Source of the DNA: JBBAGC01 sp964491265
GTDB lineage: Bacteria > Spirochaetota > UBA4802 > UBA5550
NCBI GenBank assembly: GCA_964491265.1
Contig: CAZBFP010000009.1
Location: 62,001-126,000 of the forward strand
Direction: 5' to 3'
DNA length: 64,000 nucleotides
Shown here piece after piece: positions 1-8,882 of this stretch (position 1 is its first letter; the number at the start of each line of letters is the position of its first letter). A program made the translations under genes and the position numbers. The notes under the pieces were generated by a model. That model was given only the letters and a program-made list of their open reading frames with translations, was not told the origin of the DNA and did not search any database.

Positions 1-460
1 ATAACTTTTCTGTCAGGTTATTTTCAATGAAATTGAGGAGAAATTCCGATGCCTCATGGAAATAGGATGAGGGTTTGTGAAAGCTGTCCACAGAAAATGC
101 GATTCCAGGTTTGCCGAAAATATAAGCGGTTCTGGCACCTGCAACAGTGCCGGAAAAATGTACATCATCACCCAGGTTAGCACCATGGTTTATGCCGGAG
201 ATAACCAGGTCAAAATCGGGTATAATATCTGAATGTATCCCTATACTAACGCAGTCAGCAGGGTAGCCGGAAATTGAAAAAATTCTTTCATCAATCCTGT
301 TTACCTCAATGCGGTCCCTCACAGTAAATATATTGGAACAGGCGCTCCTCTCTCTGTCCGGCGCTATAATATAGGTTTCATGATTCCTGGAAAGTACTCT
401 GTTAAGAGCTGTTATCCCTTCTGAATTGTAGCCGTCATCATTTGTAATTAATATTTTCAT
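1..460 (-). CDS. surE: 5'/3'-nucleotidase SurE (partial, C-terminus beyond window)
   Basis: Minus-strand frame starting at the ATG at 460 and running off the left edge, so about 153 residues are visible of a family that usually has about 250. It begins MKILITNDDGYNSEG, the SurE N-terminus with the metal-binding Asp-Asp pair. Further in are 'IAPDRERSA' (the conserved Ser region), 'GYPADCV' and 'GINHGANLGDDVHFSGT' (the conserved Asn-Gly loop). SurE enzymes are divalent-metal nucleotidases acting on nucleoside monophosphates in the cytoplasm, and are linked to stationary-phase survival. No partner gene is visible because the downstream side is outside the window. Identity is very secure; substrate preference cannot be read from the sequence. 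Confidence 0.96.
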   Translation of the reverse strand, partial: MKILITNDDGYNSEGITALNRVLSRNHETYIIAPDRERSACSNIFTVRDRIEVNRIDERIFSISGYPADCVSIGIHSDIIPDFDLVISGINHGANLGDDVHFSGTVAGARTAYIFGKPGIAFSVDSFHKPSSYFHEASEFLLNFIENNLTEKL

Positions 461-586
461 ATATTCTTCTTTCTAATTGAATAATCCTTATTTTAAAGTA
501 TATTATACTCTGAAAAGATTTGATTCCCGGGAGTGTGTCAAGTAAAGAACTTAAAAAAAGCACTTGATATTTTAACCCTGTAAGGA

Positions 587-606
587 ATCAATCTCTTTTG
601 ATTGAT
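587..606 (+). other. Small hairpin in leader of the outer-membrane barrel gene
   Basis: ATCAATC and GATTGAT form a perfect 7-bp stem with a 6-base loop about 10 bases before the Shine-Dalgarno GGAGG of the following gene. It could be a leader hairpin; no function is shown. Possibly chance in AT-rich DNA. Confidence 0.3.
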
Positions 607-628
607 AATTTTAACTGGAGGCTTAAAA

Positions 629-1168
629 GTGAAAAAACTATTTACCATGTTTCTTATATCAGCAGGTCTGTTTATGTTTTTCCCTTCACAGAGTTTTGCA
701 CTTGTTGATGCAAGCGCATACGGCGGATATATGTTTAACGGATCAGTTGAGGGTGACAGCAAGGCAGACCCTAAAGGGTATAATTACGGGCTGAAAGCTC
801 ATTATAATACATCTATCTTTCCCCTTCTTGAGCTTGGAGTGGGTGCCTACTATCAGAATACAAAGTTTAAGTATGATGTATATTCACTTGATGAAGAAAC
901 TTTTTTAAGAAAATCAGCAGGTCTTGACATGAACCTTATTGTTACTTTACCAATAGTTCATCCTTATGGAAGATTGATGTACGCTTTCTGGGATGACCTT
1001 GAAGGTGATGTGGAAAGATTCAAGGCTTATGGAATCGGAGCAGGTGTTGAATTTACTGTATTTCCGTTTATCAGAATTTTCGGTGAATATATGCATGAAA
1101 AAACAACTCATTATGATGCAGATTTTAGGAATAATTCAGTGAACTTAGGTCTTAAACTGGATATTTAA
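629..1168 (+). CDS. Small outer-membrane beta-barrel protein
   Basis: Predicted 179-residue exported protein. I place the start at the GTG at 629 because GGAGG lies 8 bases upstream and a classic signal peptide follows (Lys-Lys, hydrophobic core, 'PSQSFA' cleavage site); an upstream in-frame TTG at 602 adds only leader-like residues. The mature part has alternating polar/aromatic residues, many Tyr/Gly pairs ('YGGYMFNG', 'YGIGAGVEF', 'IFGEYMHEK') and ends 'SVNLGLKLDI', the short amphipathic C-terminal strand expected of an OmpA/OmpW-size 8-strand barrel. It stands alone and is followed by a strong terminator. Function unknown; a structural or pore role in the outer membrane is inferred. Confidence 0.75.
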   Translation: MKKLFTMFLISAGLFMFFPSQSFALVDASAYGGYMFNGSVEGDSKADPKGYNYGLKAHYNTSIFPLLELGVGAYYQNTKFKYDVYSLDEETFLRKSAGLDMNLIVTLPIVHPYGRLMYAFWDDLEGDVERFKAYGIGAGVEFTVFPFIRIFGEYMHEKTTHYDADFRNNSVNLGLKLDI

Positions 1169-1207
1169 TCTGTAAATTGATTTCTGATTATATTAAAGAA
1201 AATAATC

Positions 1208-1243
1208 CTCCCTGCACCTTTATACGGGCAGGGAGTGTTTATT
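1208..1243 (+). terminator. Rho-independent terminator after the barrel gene
   Basis: CTCCCTGC and GCAGGGAG form a perfect 8-bp GC-rich stem with a 12-base loop, followed by a T-rich tail (tgtttatttaatttt). It lies 40 bases after the stop codon of the barrel gene. Confidence 0.85.
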
Positions 1244-1271
1244 TAATTTTACTGTGGATAAGCTGTTTATA

Positions 1272-2204
1272 ATGAATAATAAAGCAAAAATTCTTCTCTT
1301 TGGAACCGGCGCTGTGGGGAGCTATTACGGCTCAATCCTTGCACGTGGAGGCGCTTCTGTTTCAGCTGTATGCAGGTCAGATTATGATACTGTAAAAAAA
1401 ATCGGAATAGAGATTAAAAGTATCAATGGGGATTTTCACTTTACACCTGAAAAGGTTTACCGGAGTGCAGATGAAGCTGAAAATCCTTATGACTATATAA
1501 TTGTTGCATTAAAGGCTCTTCCTGAAATCGATACTGTTTCTATTATTAAATCCGCAGTATCTGAAAATACAGCAATTGTAATTCTCCAGAACGGTATCAA
1601 TGTTGAGGAATCGATTGAGGCTGCATTTCCGGAGAATGAAATAATAAGCGCCCTGGCATTTATATGTGTCACCAGGATTGCACATGGAATTATCGATCAC
1701 CAGGATCATGGGAGACTTGCTCTCGGCACCTACCCTGCAGGGATATCCCCTAAGGTTGAGGCACTTATAAATATCTTCCGCAATGGCGGGGTCACAGCTG
1801 ATGGAGTTGAGGATGTTATTGCTGCAAGATGGCGCAAGCTTATGTGGAATGCACCCTTTAATCCTTTATCAGTTATTGGCGGGGGGCTTGACACAGGGAT
1901 TATGCTTGGCAGTCCTCTTTTCACTGATCTTATAAGGAGTGTGATGCAAGAGGTTGTTGCCTTATCGATTGCTGACGGTCATCCCCTTGATTATGAAATA
2001 ATAGATAAAACTATCAGCGATACCTCAAAAATGCAGCCATATAAAACCAGTATGCTTCTTGATTATGAAAACCGCAGGCCAATGGAAGTGGAAGTGATTC
2101 TGGGGAATGCGCTTAAATCGGGCAAAAAATACGGCATTGATACTCCCCGTCTTAAAACCCTTTACCAGATTCTTTATATGATGAATGAAGAGAATCTGAA
2201 ATAG
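1272..2204 (+). CDS. panE: Ketopantoate reductase family (2-dehydropantoate 2-reductase)
   Basis: About 310 residues, normal for ApbA/PanE enzymes, which reduce 2-dehydropantoate to pantoate with NADPH in the pantothenate/CoA pathway. The N-terminus has a Rossmann beta-alpha-beta with GTGAVG, then the 'ILQNGIN' loop, the catalytic-Lys region 'RWRKLMWNAPFNPLSV' and, near the C-terminus, 'NRRPMEVEVILG', where the conserved Glu/Ser-type substrate contacts lie. I chose the ATG at 1272 over the in-frame GTG at 1254 because the conserved beta strand starts right after it; neither has a convincing Shine-Dalgarno. No other pantothenate gene is adjacent, so a related 2-ketoacid reductase role is possible. 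Confidence 0.85.
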   Translation: MNNKAKILLFGTGAVGSYYGSILARGGASVSAVCRSDYDTVKKIGIEIKSINGDFHFTPEKVYRSADEAENPYDYIIVALKALPEIDTVSIIKSAVSENTAIVILQNGINVEESIEAAFPENEIISALAFICVTRIAHGIIDHQDHGRLALGTYPAGISPKVEALINIFRNGGVTADGVEDVIAARWRKLMWNAPFNPLSVIGGGLDTGIMLGSPLFTDLIRSVMQEVVALSIADGHPLDYEIIDKTISDTSKMQPYKTSMLLDYENRRPMEVEVILGNALKSGKKYGIDTPRLKTLYQILYMMNEENLK

Positions 2205-2385
2205 CTGAAGATCTTTTGCAGCGGTGCAGCATATATCTTCTATATGTAAAGCAGGGGGAATTTGAAGCTGCCCATAAAATCCTCTAATACAAAGATATTA
2301 AAACAGTTGCCTTTATTAAATTAAATAGTAAAAATATCCTTTTTAAAGCAATCATGAATAACTAAAGAGATTCAGGAGTAATACA

Positions 2386-3204
2386 ATGAGCTATGAATTC
2401 TATTCAGTAGAAAAAAAAGGCCCCATTGCCTGGGTATGGCTCAACAGGCCTGAAAAGAAAAACAGTATGAATCCCCCTGCGTGGACAGAAACAATTCCGA
2501 TTTTTAAAGAGCTCGATGAGGATGATGAGATCCGGGTTATAATAATGGCAGGGAAAGGGTCATGTTTTTCTGCAGGGATAGACCTTATGTCAATGGTCCC
2601 CCTTTTCAGCGAACTTATGGAGAAGCAGCAGTACGGCGGCACAAAGCGGAAATTCTTTGAAAAGATTCTGGCTCTTCAGGAGGGGATTTCTGCAATGGAA
2701 AAATGCCGTAAGCCTGTAATAGCGGCAATCCACTCCTACTGTATCGGCGGAGGGCTTGATGTGGTAACTGCATGCGATATTAGAATATGTACAAAGGATT
2801 CGATCTTCTCTCTCAGGGAAGCAGCAATAGGTTTTGTTGCTGATGTGGGGGTTTTACAGAGAATACCTTCAATTGTTGGGCAGGGTATAGCAAGGGAGCT
2901 GGCATTTACAGCAAAGGATATAGATGCTCAGAGGGCTAAGGAGATTAATCTTGTGAGCGCGGTTTATGACAGCTATGAGGAGCTTCTTGCTGAGGCTGAA
3001 AAGATGGCCATGGAGATTGCAGAAAATTCACCGCTGGCTGTGCAGGCATCAAAGGCGGTTTTAAAATTCGGCATAGGGAAATCAGTGGAGGATTCACTGA
3101 AGTATAATGCTGCTGTGAGTAACTATACCATACCATCCAATGACCTGCTCGCTGCAGTTGAATCGTTCGCAAAAAAAACAAAACCGGTTTTTCCCGGTAC
3201 CTGA
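2386..3204 (+). CDS. Enoyl-CoA hydratase/isomerase, dienoyl-CoA isomerase-like
   Basis: 272-residue crotonase-fold protein with AGGAG 8 bases before the ATG. The oxyanion-hole segments are visible: 'CFSAGIDLMSM' (first) and 'IHSYCIGGGLDVVTACDIR' (second). The stretch 'LREAAIGFVADVGVLQRIP' matches the delta3,5-delta2,4-dienoyl-CoA isomerase subgroup, where an Asp in 'ADVG' replaces the second Glu of true hydratases. The family acts on CoA-bound fatty acids in beta-oxidation. The gene stands alone, with no thiolase or acyl-CoA dehydrogenase next to it, so its pathway is not shown by context. Family secure, isomerase subtype probable. Confidence 0.9.
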   Translation: MSYEFYSVEKKGPIAWVWLNRPEKKNSMNPPAWTETIPIFKELDEDDEIRVIIMAGKGSCFSAGIDLMSMVPLFSELMEKQQYGGTKRKFFEKILALQEGISAMEKCRKPVIAAIHSYCIGGGLDVVTACDIRICTKDSIFSLREAAIGFVADVGVLQRIPSIVGQGIARELAFTAKDIDAQRAKEINLVSAVYDSYEELLAEAEKMAMEIAENSPLAVQASKAVLKFGIGKSVEDSLKYNAAVSNYTIPSNDLLAAVESFAKKTKPVFPGT

Positions 3205-3289
3205 TAATCCGGGGTTTATGCAGCGGGTTAAGACTGTATAAAAACAGATCCGGATTTATTTTACCGTTTCTGTTTATAAGGAGGGAGTG

Positions 3290-4348
3290 ATGAGTCAGCA
3301 GGGGATAGCTAAAAATTTTTTTTTCATAATATTCATTGCTCTTATGGTTTTAATGGCAATGATGGTAAAACCGCTTTTAAATTCATTCCTCTTCGGCGCT
3401 ATTCTTGCAGGTTCCTTTTATCCTGTTTTCTCCATGCTCAAGGATGTTAAAGGTTTAAACCGGAACAGGGCGTCAATTATTGTAACCCTGGCTATAATAG
3501 TAATAGTTTTTATCCCTTCATTCTTTATACTCAAGGCATTGTCAAAGGAGTCAATAGTACTCTACAGCAATACAAGAGACCTCTTTCTCAGTGATGAATT
3601 TACCAGCTTCTTCACTCCTGAGAATAGGGTGTACCAGGGTGCAGTAATATTTCTGCATGAATTCGGATTTGAACTTGATATTATTTCCCTGAAAAGTGAA
3701 ATTCTTTCCTATTCTCAGCAGTTTTCCGGTTTTGTTTTAAGTGTGGTAAACAGCTGGATATCGAATATTATAGATTTTCTATTCAGCTTTATTATAATGG
3801 TGCTGGTTATTTATTCACTCTTTGCGCAGGGGGACAGACTGAAGGCTTTTACGTTAAAGCTTTCCCCCCTTCCTGATGATCAGGAGGAGCTTCTTCTTCA
3901 CAACTTCAACCAGATGAATTATGTTACAATAGTCTGCAACGGCCTGGGGGGGATAATACAGGGTGTGCTTGCAGGTATAGGATTCTGGCTCGCCGGAATC
4001 CCCTCAGTAGTATTATGGACAGTTATAATGACTTTCCTGGCTTTTATCCCTCTCCTTGGAATCTCCATAGTTTACGTCCCTGCGGTTATATTCCTGGCTA
4101 TTACAGGGAAAACCGCAGCGGCTGTTATACTGTTTATTTACTGCTCCCTTGTTGCTGTTTTTGTTGAGAACTGGTTTAAGCCGAGATTTATCGGACAGAG
4201 GATAAAAATAAATTCTTTATTTATATTATTCTGCATAATCGGAGGGATGAGTTATTTCGGTATTCCGGGGATATTCTACGGCCCAATGATAGGGATAGTT
4301 TTCCTTACACTGGTGCAGCTCTATCATGAAAAATATCTGAACGCCTGA
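3290..4348 (+). CDS. AI-2E family transporter (TqsA/PerM-like permease)
   Basis: About 352 residues with some eight hydrophobic segments. The start is the ATG at 3290, preceded by AAGGAGGG; the overlapping GTG at 3287 is too close to that site. Two N-terminal membrane spans are followed by a soluble middle region (about residues 70-150) and a C-terminal membrane half containing 'GLGGIIQGVLAGIGFWLAGIP' type glycine-rich helices and 'FIPLLGISIVYVPA', typical of PF01594. Members export small molecules, or ions in some cases; the autoinducer-2 role is proven for few of them. Substrate here is unknown. Confidence 0.9.
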   Translation: MSQQGIAKNFFFIIFIALMVLMAMMVKPLLNSFLFGAILAGSFYPVFSMLKDVKGLNRNRASIIVTLAIIVIVFIPSFFILKALSKESIVLYSNTRDLFLSDEFTSFFTPENRVYQGAVIFLHEFGFELDIISLKSEILSYSQQFSGFVLSVVNSWISNIIDFLFSFIIMVLVIYSLFAQGDRLKAFTLKLSPLPDDQEELLLHNFNQMNYVTIVCNGLGGIIQGVLAGIGFWLAGIPSVVLWTVIMTFLAFIPLLGISIVYVPAVIFLAITGKTAAAVILFIYCSLVAVFVENWFKPRFIGQRIKINSLFILFCIIGGMSYFGIPGIFYGPMIGIVFLTLVQLYHEKYLNA

Positions 4349-4440
4349 TAATTAGTAACAAAGGCTGGAGATTAGACACTATATTTATCTGGTATGTTTA
4401 TGTCTTACCTTAACTGATTATTTACTGAGGCAGAAAACTA

Positions 4441-5562
4441 ATGAAAAAAAATATTATACTCATCTTAATGCTGCTGATTCCTTTTATTATTCTTTTAAGC
4501 GGATGCAAATCTATAGGGAAACTCCCTTCAGGTGAACGCCTTGAAAGAATTGAAAAGTCACCTAATTACATAGATGGAGCTTTCCGCAACAAAGGGTATG
4601 AACCCGGGCCCAATAAACGGGGCATTAATATTTTCTCCGCTTTTAAAAAGCATTTTCTGGAAAAGAGGGAGCGTTCCAGGCCTTCATCAGTCCTGCCGTC
4701 GGAAAAAACTGATCTCAGATCTTTTCCGCCTGATGAAGATGTTCTTGTGTGGCTGGGGCACTCATCCTATTTTATGCAGATAGACGGGAAGAAGATTCTT
4801 GTAGATCCTGTATTAAGCGGGAAAGCCATGGTTCTGTCCAGTTATGAAGGTAGTGATGTTTACACATATGATGATATACCTGAAATCGATTATATGATTA
4901 TAACACACGATCACTGGGATCATCTTGACTATAAGACTGTTACCAGGATAAAAAACCGCGTGGGGAAGGTGCTTACAGGCCTGGGCACAGGCGCGCATCT
5001 TGAGTACTGGGGTTACTCTGCGGATAAGGTGATTGAACATGACTGGGATGAAACCACAATTCTTGAGGATGGTTTTTCCGTTACAGCTTTAAGGACGCGC
5101 CATTTTTCAGGGAGATTCCTTACACGAAACAGTTCCCTCTGGGCAGCTTTTGCATTCTTTACTCCAACAAAAAAGATTTATATTGGAGGAGATACAGGCT
5201 ATGGTGATCATTTTAATGAGACTGGAGAGAGATACGGCCCCTTTGACCTTGTCATTCTTGACAGCGGCCAGTATAATGAGCAGTGGAGCAGAAGCCATAT
5301 GTTCCCTGAGCAGACGGTGCAGGCTGCATTTGACTTAAATGCTGAAAAGCTTTTCGGCGGTCACTGGGGTAAATTTACCCTTTCTATACATACCTGGGAT
5401 GATCCTATAATCAGACTTTATGCTGAGAGTTTGAAAAGAGGGATGCCCCTTATACACCCCCTGATCGGGGAAAGGGTTGATCTCAATTCCACCCGACAGT
5501 TCAGCAGATGGTGGGAATCAGTTGACATTGAAGAGGCGCGTAAAGTCTCAAAAAATGAATAG
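4441..5562 (+). CDS. Metallo-beta-lactamase-fold lipoprotein (NAPE-PLD/UlaG-like)
   Basis: 373 residues. The N-terminus is a lipoprotein signal ending 'ILLSGC', so the mature protein is probably lipid-anchored. The enzyme domain starts near residue 98 ('VLVWLGHSSYFMQIDGKK') and carries the metal-binding motif 'THDHWDHLD' (HxHxDH) around residues 155-162, a further His in 'LRTRHFSGR', Asp in 'YIGGDTGYGDHF', and a late 'GGHWGKF' His. This layout matches the N-acyl-phosphatidylethanolamine phospholipase D/RomA branch of the superfamily. Hydrolysis of a lipid or phosphodiester in the envelope is a reasonable inference; the substrate is not known. Confidence 0.88.
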   Translation: MKKNIILILMLLIPFIILLSGCKSIGKLPSGERLERIEKSPNYIDGAFRNKGYEPGPNKRGINIFSAFKKHFLEKRERSRPSSVLPSEKTDLRSFPPDEDVLVWLGHSSYFMQIDGKKILVDPVLSGKAMVLSSYEGSDVYTYDDIPEIDYMIITHDHWDHLDYKTVTRIKNRVGKVLTGLGTGAHLEYWGYSADKVIEHDWDETTILEDGFSVTALRTRHFSGRFLTRNSSLWAAFAFFTPTKKIYIGGDTGYGDHFNETGERYGPFDLVILDSGQYNEQWSRSHMFPEQTVQAAFDLNAEKLFGGHWGKFTLSIHTWDDPIIRLYAESLKRGMPLIHPLIGERVDLNSTRQFSRWWESVDIEEARKVSKNE

Positions 5563-5599
5563 TCAGGTATAAAACAGGGAACTGCTGTACCTCTATTAT

Positions 5600-5998
5600 T
5601 TATAAATTTTCATCAATAAATTTTTTTAATGCAGCCAGGTCTTTTGCGTCCTTATCGTAATAATATGAATTTATCCCCACAGTCCTGGCACTCTTTACAG
5701 CCTCCTCACTATGCTCAAAATAAATAACATCTTCAGGCTTTAAATCAAAATGTTTAAGCATGATTTTATAATAGGAAGGGTCTGTTTTTTCAGGATCATG
5801 CTTTAATGTGAAAACCTCATAGGGCATTTTATCTAAGCCGAACTGGGTCATCTGTTCATCATTTGCCCCTGTGAGGATAATCTTTCTGTTGGGCCAGGTT
5901 TCCAGCATTTTTTGCATATCTTCAAAGATCCCTTCATCTTTAATTACAAATGTGTTTATTGCATCTACCAGTATTGTTTTCATTTTTACCGATGCCAT
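5600..5998 (-). CDS. HAD-superfamily-like protein with reduced active site
   Basis: 132 residues, minus strand; GGAGG lies 8 bases before the ATG at 5998. It resembles small HAD hydrolases: strand 'TILVDAINTFV' (motif I), 'KIILTGANDEQM' (motif II Thr), a Lys-containing 'KTDPSYYKIMLKHF' (motif III) and 'VIYFEHSEEAVKSARTVG' (motif IV). However motif I reads D-x-I-N-T, so the second catalytic Asp of DxDxT is missing, and motif IV has Glu-His in place of Asp-Asp. It may be a non-catalytic or altered HAD protein. It converges on the MBL lipoprotein gene. Similar small proteins are usually annotated only as HAD-like. Confidence 0.7.
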   Translation of the reverse strand: MASVKMKTILVDAINTFVIKDEGIFEDMQKMLETWPNRKIILTGANDEQMTQFGLDKMPYEVFTLKHDPEKTDPSYYKIMLKHFDLKPEDVIYFEHSEEAVKSARTVGINSYYYDKDAKDLAALKKFIDENL

Positions 5999-6250
5999 TT
6001 ATTAATCCTCCATTGACTGTTATCATTTAATTATAGAGGGATATGATAAGATGGTCAAGTAAACAATTAATCGCTGAAACATATTCAATTTTAACCAGTT
6101 CAATTATCCCATGCAGAATCTGGAATGCAGGTATTTCTGAGATTCTTTTAAACCGGATATTTCTTCGCCTCCCATGAGTCCAAATAATTTATAACAAACC
6201 TGAATTAAATTTGTCATACCTTTGTAAATCTTCAGATTAAGTAGAGGAAT

Positions 6251-6903
6251 ATGATATTTAATTTCGATAACACATATGCTGAATTAAGCAGTATATTATA
6301 CACAGAAATAATTCCGGAAAAGATTCAAAATCCGCAGTTGTTAATCCTCAATAATGAACTGTTAAAAGAACTGAATATTGAAAAGTCAGATGATATTACT
6401 GAATATTTATGCGCAAATAAACTGACAGCAAATCCTATTGCCATGGCCTATGCAGGGCATCAGTTCGGGCATTTTACCATGCTTGGAGACGGCAGAGCAG
6501 TTCTGCTTGGTGAGCAGGTAACAGCAAAAAATGAGAGATTTGATATTCAGCTGAAAGGTTCAGGAATTACTCCCTATTCCAGAGGGGGAGATGGAAAGGC
6601 TGCGGCAGGATCAATGCTCAGGGAATATCTATACAGCGCTGCTCTTGAGGGACTTAAAATAAATTATCCTCTGCAGGCCTGAATAAAGAATTAATGAAGG
6701 ATAGCAATCCTTACTTTATACTCAGGAACTATAAGGCAGAAGAGGCAATTGAAGAGTACAGGGAGAAGAAGTCTCTGGAGAAAATCTATACTTTACTTGA
6801 TGTTTTAAAAAATCCATATGAGAATAATTTACAGTATAAATATTATCAGCAGCCTCCGGAATCGGATTACGATAAGAGGTATAAGACTTTCTGCAATACA
6901 TGA
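6251..6903 (+). pseudogene. selO: selO (YdiU) protein adenylyltransferase, internal deletion
   Basis: Two pieces of one SelO remain. Piece 1 (6251-6682, 143 residues, good AGAGGAATATG start) carries the family N-terminus: 'MAYAGHQFGHFTMLGDGRA' and 'RFDIQLKGSGITPYSRGGDG', followed by 'SMLREYLYSAALEGL'. Piece 2, in another frame from about 6682 to 6903, is the C-terminus: 'NPYFILRNYKAEEAIEEY' to 'QPPESDYDKRYKTFCNT', ending with the Cys at the penultimate-but-one position typical of SelO. A full SelO has roughly 480 residues, so the pseudokinase core with its ATP-binding and metal residues is gone and the junction is out of frame. SelO transfers AMP to protein hydroxyls in redox homeostasis; this copy cannot do so. 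Confidence 0.88.
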
Positions 6904-6928
6904 TTAATAAAATTTTCAGGAGAATTAC

Positions 6929-7588
6929 ATGGATAGTGTTTTTAAGAGAGATACATTGAATTCACACGGCAAAGAAATTTCTGATAATATGTATAATTTT
7001 ATTATTGGAGCAACATTATGCTGGGGATTCGGCATTAACTGGTTTATGGTAAAAAATATCCCTGTTGAAACAATAATGCAGTTCGGATTCTGGCCGGTAA
7101 TTATAGGGTATTTTATTCTTTGCTTTGCCGGTGTAGTAATATTTACAAAATCTTCTGATCCATTGTTCAGCTTTCTAGGATATAATTTAATTGTTTTTCC
7201 CTTTGGCCTGATTATCAATATTGTTGTATCACAGTATAATTCAGAAATTGTACTGGAAGCAATTAAAATGACCGGACTGGTTACTCTTGTTATGATGATT
7301 GCAGGAACTCTATTCCCTGCATTTTTTAAAAAAATTATCGGGGTTTTAACAATTGCGCTTTTTGCAGTTATTATAGTTGAAGTGGTAATGATTTTTGTAT
7401 TCAAAACTCATCACGGCATTATTGACTGGATTGTTGTTCTTATCTTTTGCGGATACATCGGCTATGACTGGGGCAGAGCGCAAAGAATTCCTAAAACTGT
7501 TGATAATGCTGTTGATAGTGCAGCTGCTTTGTATATGGATATTATTAATCTTTTCCTGAGAATATTAAGGATAATGGGGAGGAAGTAA
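6929..7588 (+). CDS. Bax inhibitor-1/YccA-like membrane protein
   Basis: 219 residues with about seven hydrophobic segments and AGGAG 8 bases before the ATG. The C-terminus 'ALYMDIINLFLRILRIMGRK' matches the signature end of Bax inhibitor-1 family proteins (PF01027: aliphatic-Leu-Asp-hydrophobic-Asn-Leu-Phe...Leu-Gly-Arg), and 'CGYIGYDWGRAQRI' matches the preceding segment with its conserved Asp. Family members are multi-pass calcium leak or stress-related proteins of the inner membrane. It sits directly after the broken selO (26 bases), but is itself intact. Function in this organism unknown. Confidence 0.8.
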   Translation: MDSVFKRDTLNSHGKEISDNMYNFIIGATLCWGFGINWFMVKNIPVETIMQFGFWPVIIGYFILCFAGVVIFTKSSDPLFSFLGYNLIVFPFGLIINIVVSQYNSEIVLEAIKMTGLVTLVMMIAGTLFPAFFKKIIGVLTIALFAVIIVEVVMIFVFKTHHGIIDWIVVLIFCGYIGYDWGRAQRIPKTVDNAVDSAAALYMDIINLFLRILRIMGRK

Positions 7589-7732
7589 TTTTTCCGGTTT
7601 CTCTGTGGAAGGATAGTTGCCAAAGGATATTCCATTTACCTTGGATACTCTCATTCAGTAGCAGTTTAATTTCAGGGGTTTAATTCATTAAAATAACAGT
7701 ATTACATAGACTACACAAAGTAAGGAAACCAC

Positions 7733-8623
7733 ATGAAACTTTATACTCATTTTACAGCAAACAATATAAAATTACAGGAAATGCCTTTTATTCGTGAATT
7801 ATCAATGGAGGCTTACCTGATCGAAAATGAAGAGGTTCTTTCTCTTGATGAAGATAATTTATCAGATGTGGAAATAATAGACTTCGAACTAAGTATAAAA
7901 TACGGGCGTAAATCCAAAGATTCTGATGGTCGCATTGATTTACTGGGAATATATAACCAGGAAACTCTGGGAATTATTGAACTTAAATTAGGTGAATTAA
8001 ATCAAAGCCATCTGAACCAACTGGAAGATTATTTTAAGTCAAAATCAGAAATTTTGGAAGCTCATCCTGAATACAGGGATAATAAGGATCTCAAATGGAT
8101 TGGCATCCTTGTAGGCAGTAATATTGACGGTAATCTGGAAAGAAAAATTTCTGAAGGGTATCTGATAGAAGATTCAATTCCTGTTGCTGCATTAACAATT
8201 AAACGTTTCAGAGGAAATGATAATAATATATATGTTGTTACAAATACCTACTTCAAAAATATAAGCAGAAAATTCGACAGGACTCTATACCTGTTTAACG
8301 GGAAGAAGTATGGGAAAGGGCGGCTTGTTTTAGCTGTTCTTAAACATCATTTAAATGTTAATGATAATTATTCATATCAGAAACTTCAAAAAGATTTCCC
8401 AAAAGAGTTACAGGGTTCTCAGGGAGTTTTTGATCAGCTTGAAAAGGCTATGGAAATAAAAGACAGAACAGGTCATAGGAGACATTTTCTCGCAATTGAA
8501 GATTTACTGGAAGTTGACAATATAAAAATAGCAGTATCAACGGAATGGGGAATAAAAAATATTCAGAATTTTCTTAAAAGATGTGATGAATTAAATTATT
8601 CAATTGAAACAGTTACTTCATAG
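7733..8623 (+). CDS. PD-(D/E)XK nuclease-like protein (NucS C-terminal-like)
   Basis: 296 residues, AAGGA before the ATG. Around residues 62-87 lies 'DGRIDLLGIYNQETLG' followed by 'IIELKLGEL', which is the D...ExK catalytic core of PD-(D/E)XK nucleases; the layout GRIDLL-x(n)-ELK is that of the NucS/DUF91 group. The rest is rich in charged residues and has a long C-terminal part of unknown role. No signal or membrane segment. It lies in a stretch with an HNH endonuclease and a restriction-enzyme remnant, so DNA cleavage in defence or repair is plausible. Specific function not established. Confidence 0.7.
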   Translation: MKLYTHFTANNIKLQEMPFIRELSMEAYLIENEEVLSLDEDNLSDVEIIDFELSIKYGRKSKDSDGRIDLLGIYNQETLGIIELKLGELNQSHLNQLEDYFKSKSEILEAHPEYRDNKDLKWIGILVGSNIDGNLERKISEGYLIEDSIPVAALTIKRFRGNDNNIYVVTNTYFKNISRKFDRTLYLFNGKKYGKGRLVLAVLKHHLNVNDNYSYQKLQKDFPKELQGSQGVFDQLEKAMEIKDRTGHRRHFLAIEDLLEVDNIKIAVSTEWGIKNIQNFLKRCDELNYSIETVTS

Positions 8624-8705
8624 TAAGATATAATAGGCTGCAGATCATACAGACAAGGCATATATTCATACTACAAAAATAACTCATCGTTTGTTTAGTT
8701 TCTGC

Positions 8706-8734
8706 TTGACAACGGGAAAAAAAGAGGACATATT
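8706..8734 (+). promoter_or_regulatory. Candidate sigma-70 promoter upstream of the HNH gene
   Basis: TTGACA at 8706-8711, a 17-base spacer and CATATT at 8729-8734. It lies about 150 bases before the HNH endonuclease start. The intergenic stretch 8624-8882 shows nothing else that I can recognise. Confidence 0.35.
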
Positions 8735-8882
8735 GCCCCTAAGTGTTCCTTTCTGAGATAGAAAGCGTGCCTAATTAAGACACAGAGGAGATCTCACGGT
8801 TTCAAGTATACCACACAGAGAACTCTTTGTTTAATGTCGAAAAAATTATTATATATTGAATTAATGACAAATAAGGTATGTA

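Noticed and set aside
2205..2385. Terminator or riboswitch between panE and the crotonase gene
   Set aside because: Only weak, short AT-rich palindromes are present and no known aptamer core is recognisable.
7733..8623. Cas4 or a CRISPR nuclease for the PD-(D/E)XK protein
   Set aside because: There is no Cys cluster for an Fe-S centre and no cas neighbour; the GRIDLL...ELK core is NucS-like.
8624..8882. A tRNA or small RNA in the gap before the HNH gene
   Set aside because: I saw no cloverleaf, no GTTCRA-type T-loop and no stable GC stem; only a candidate promoter is supported.
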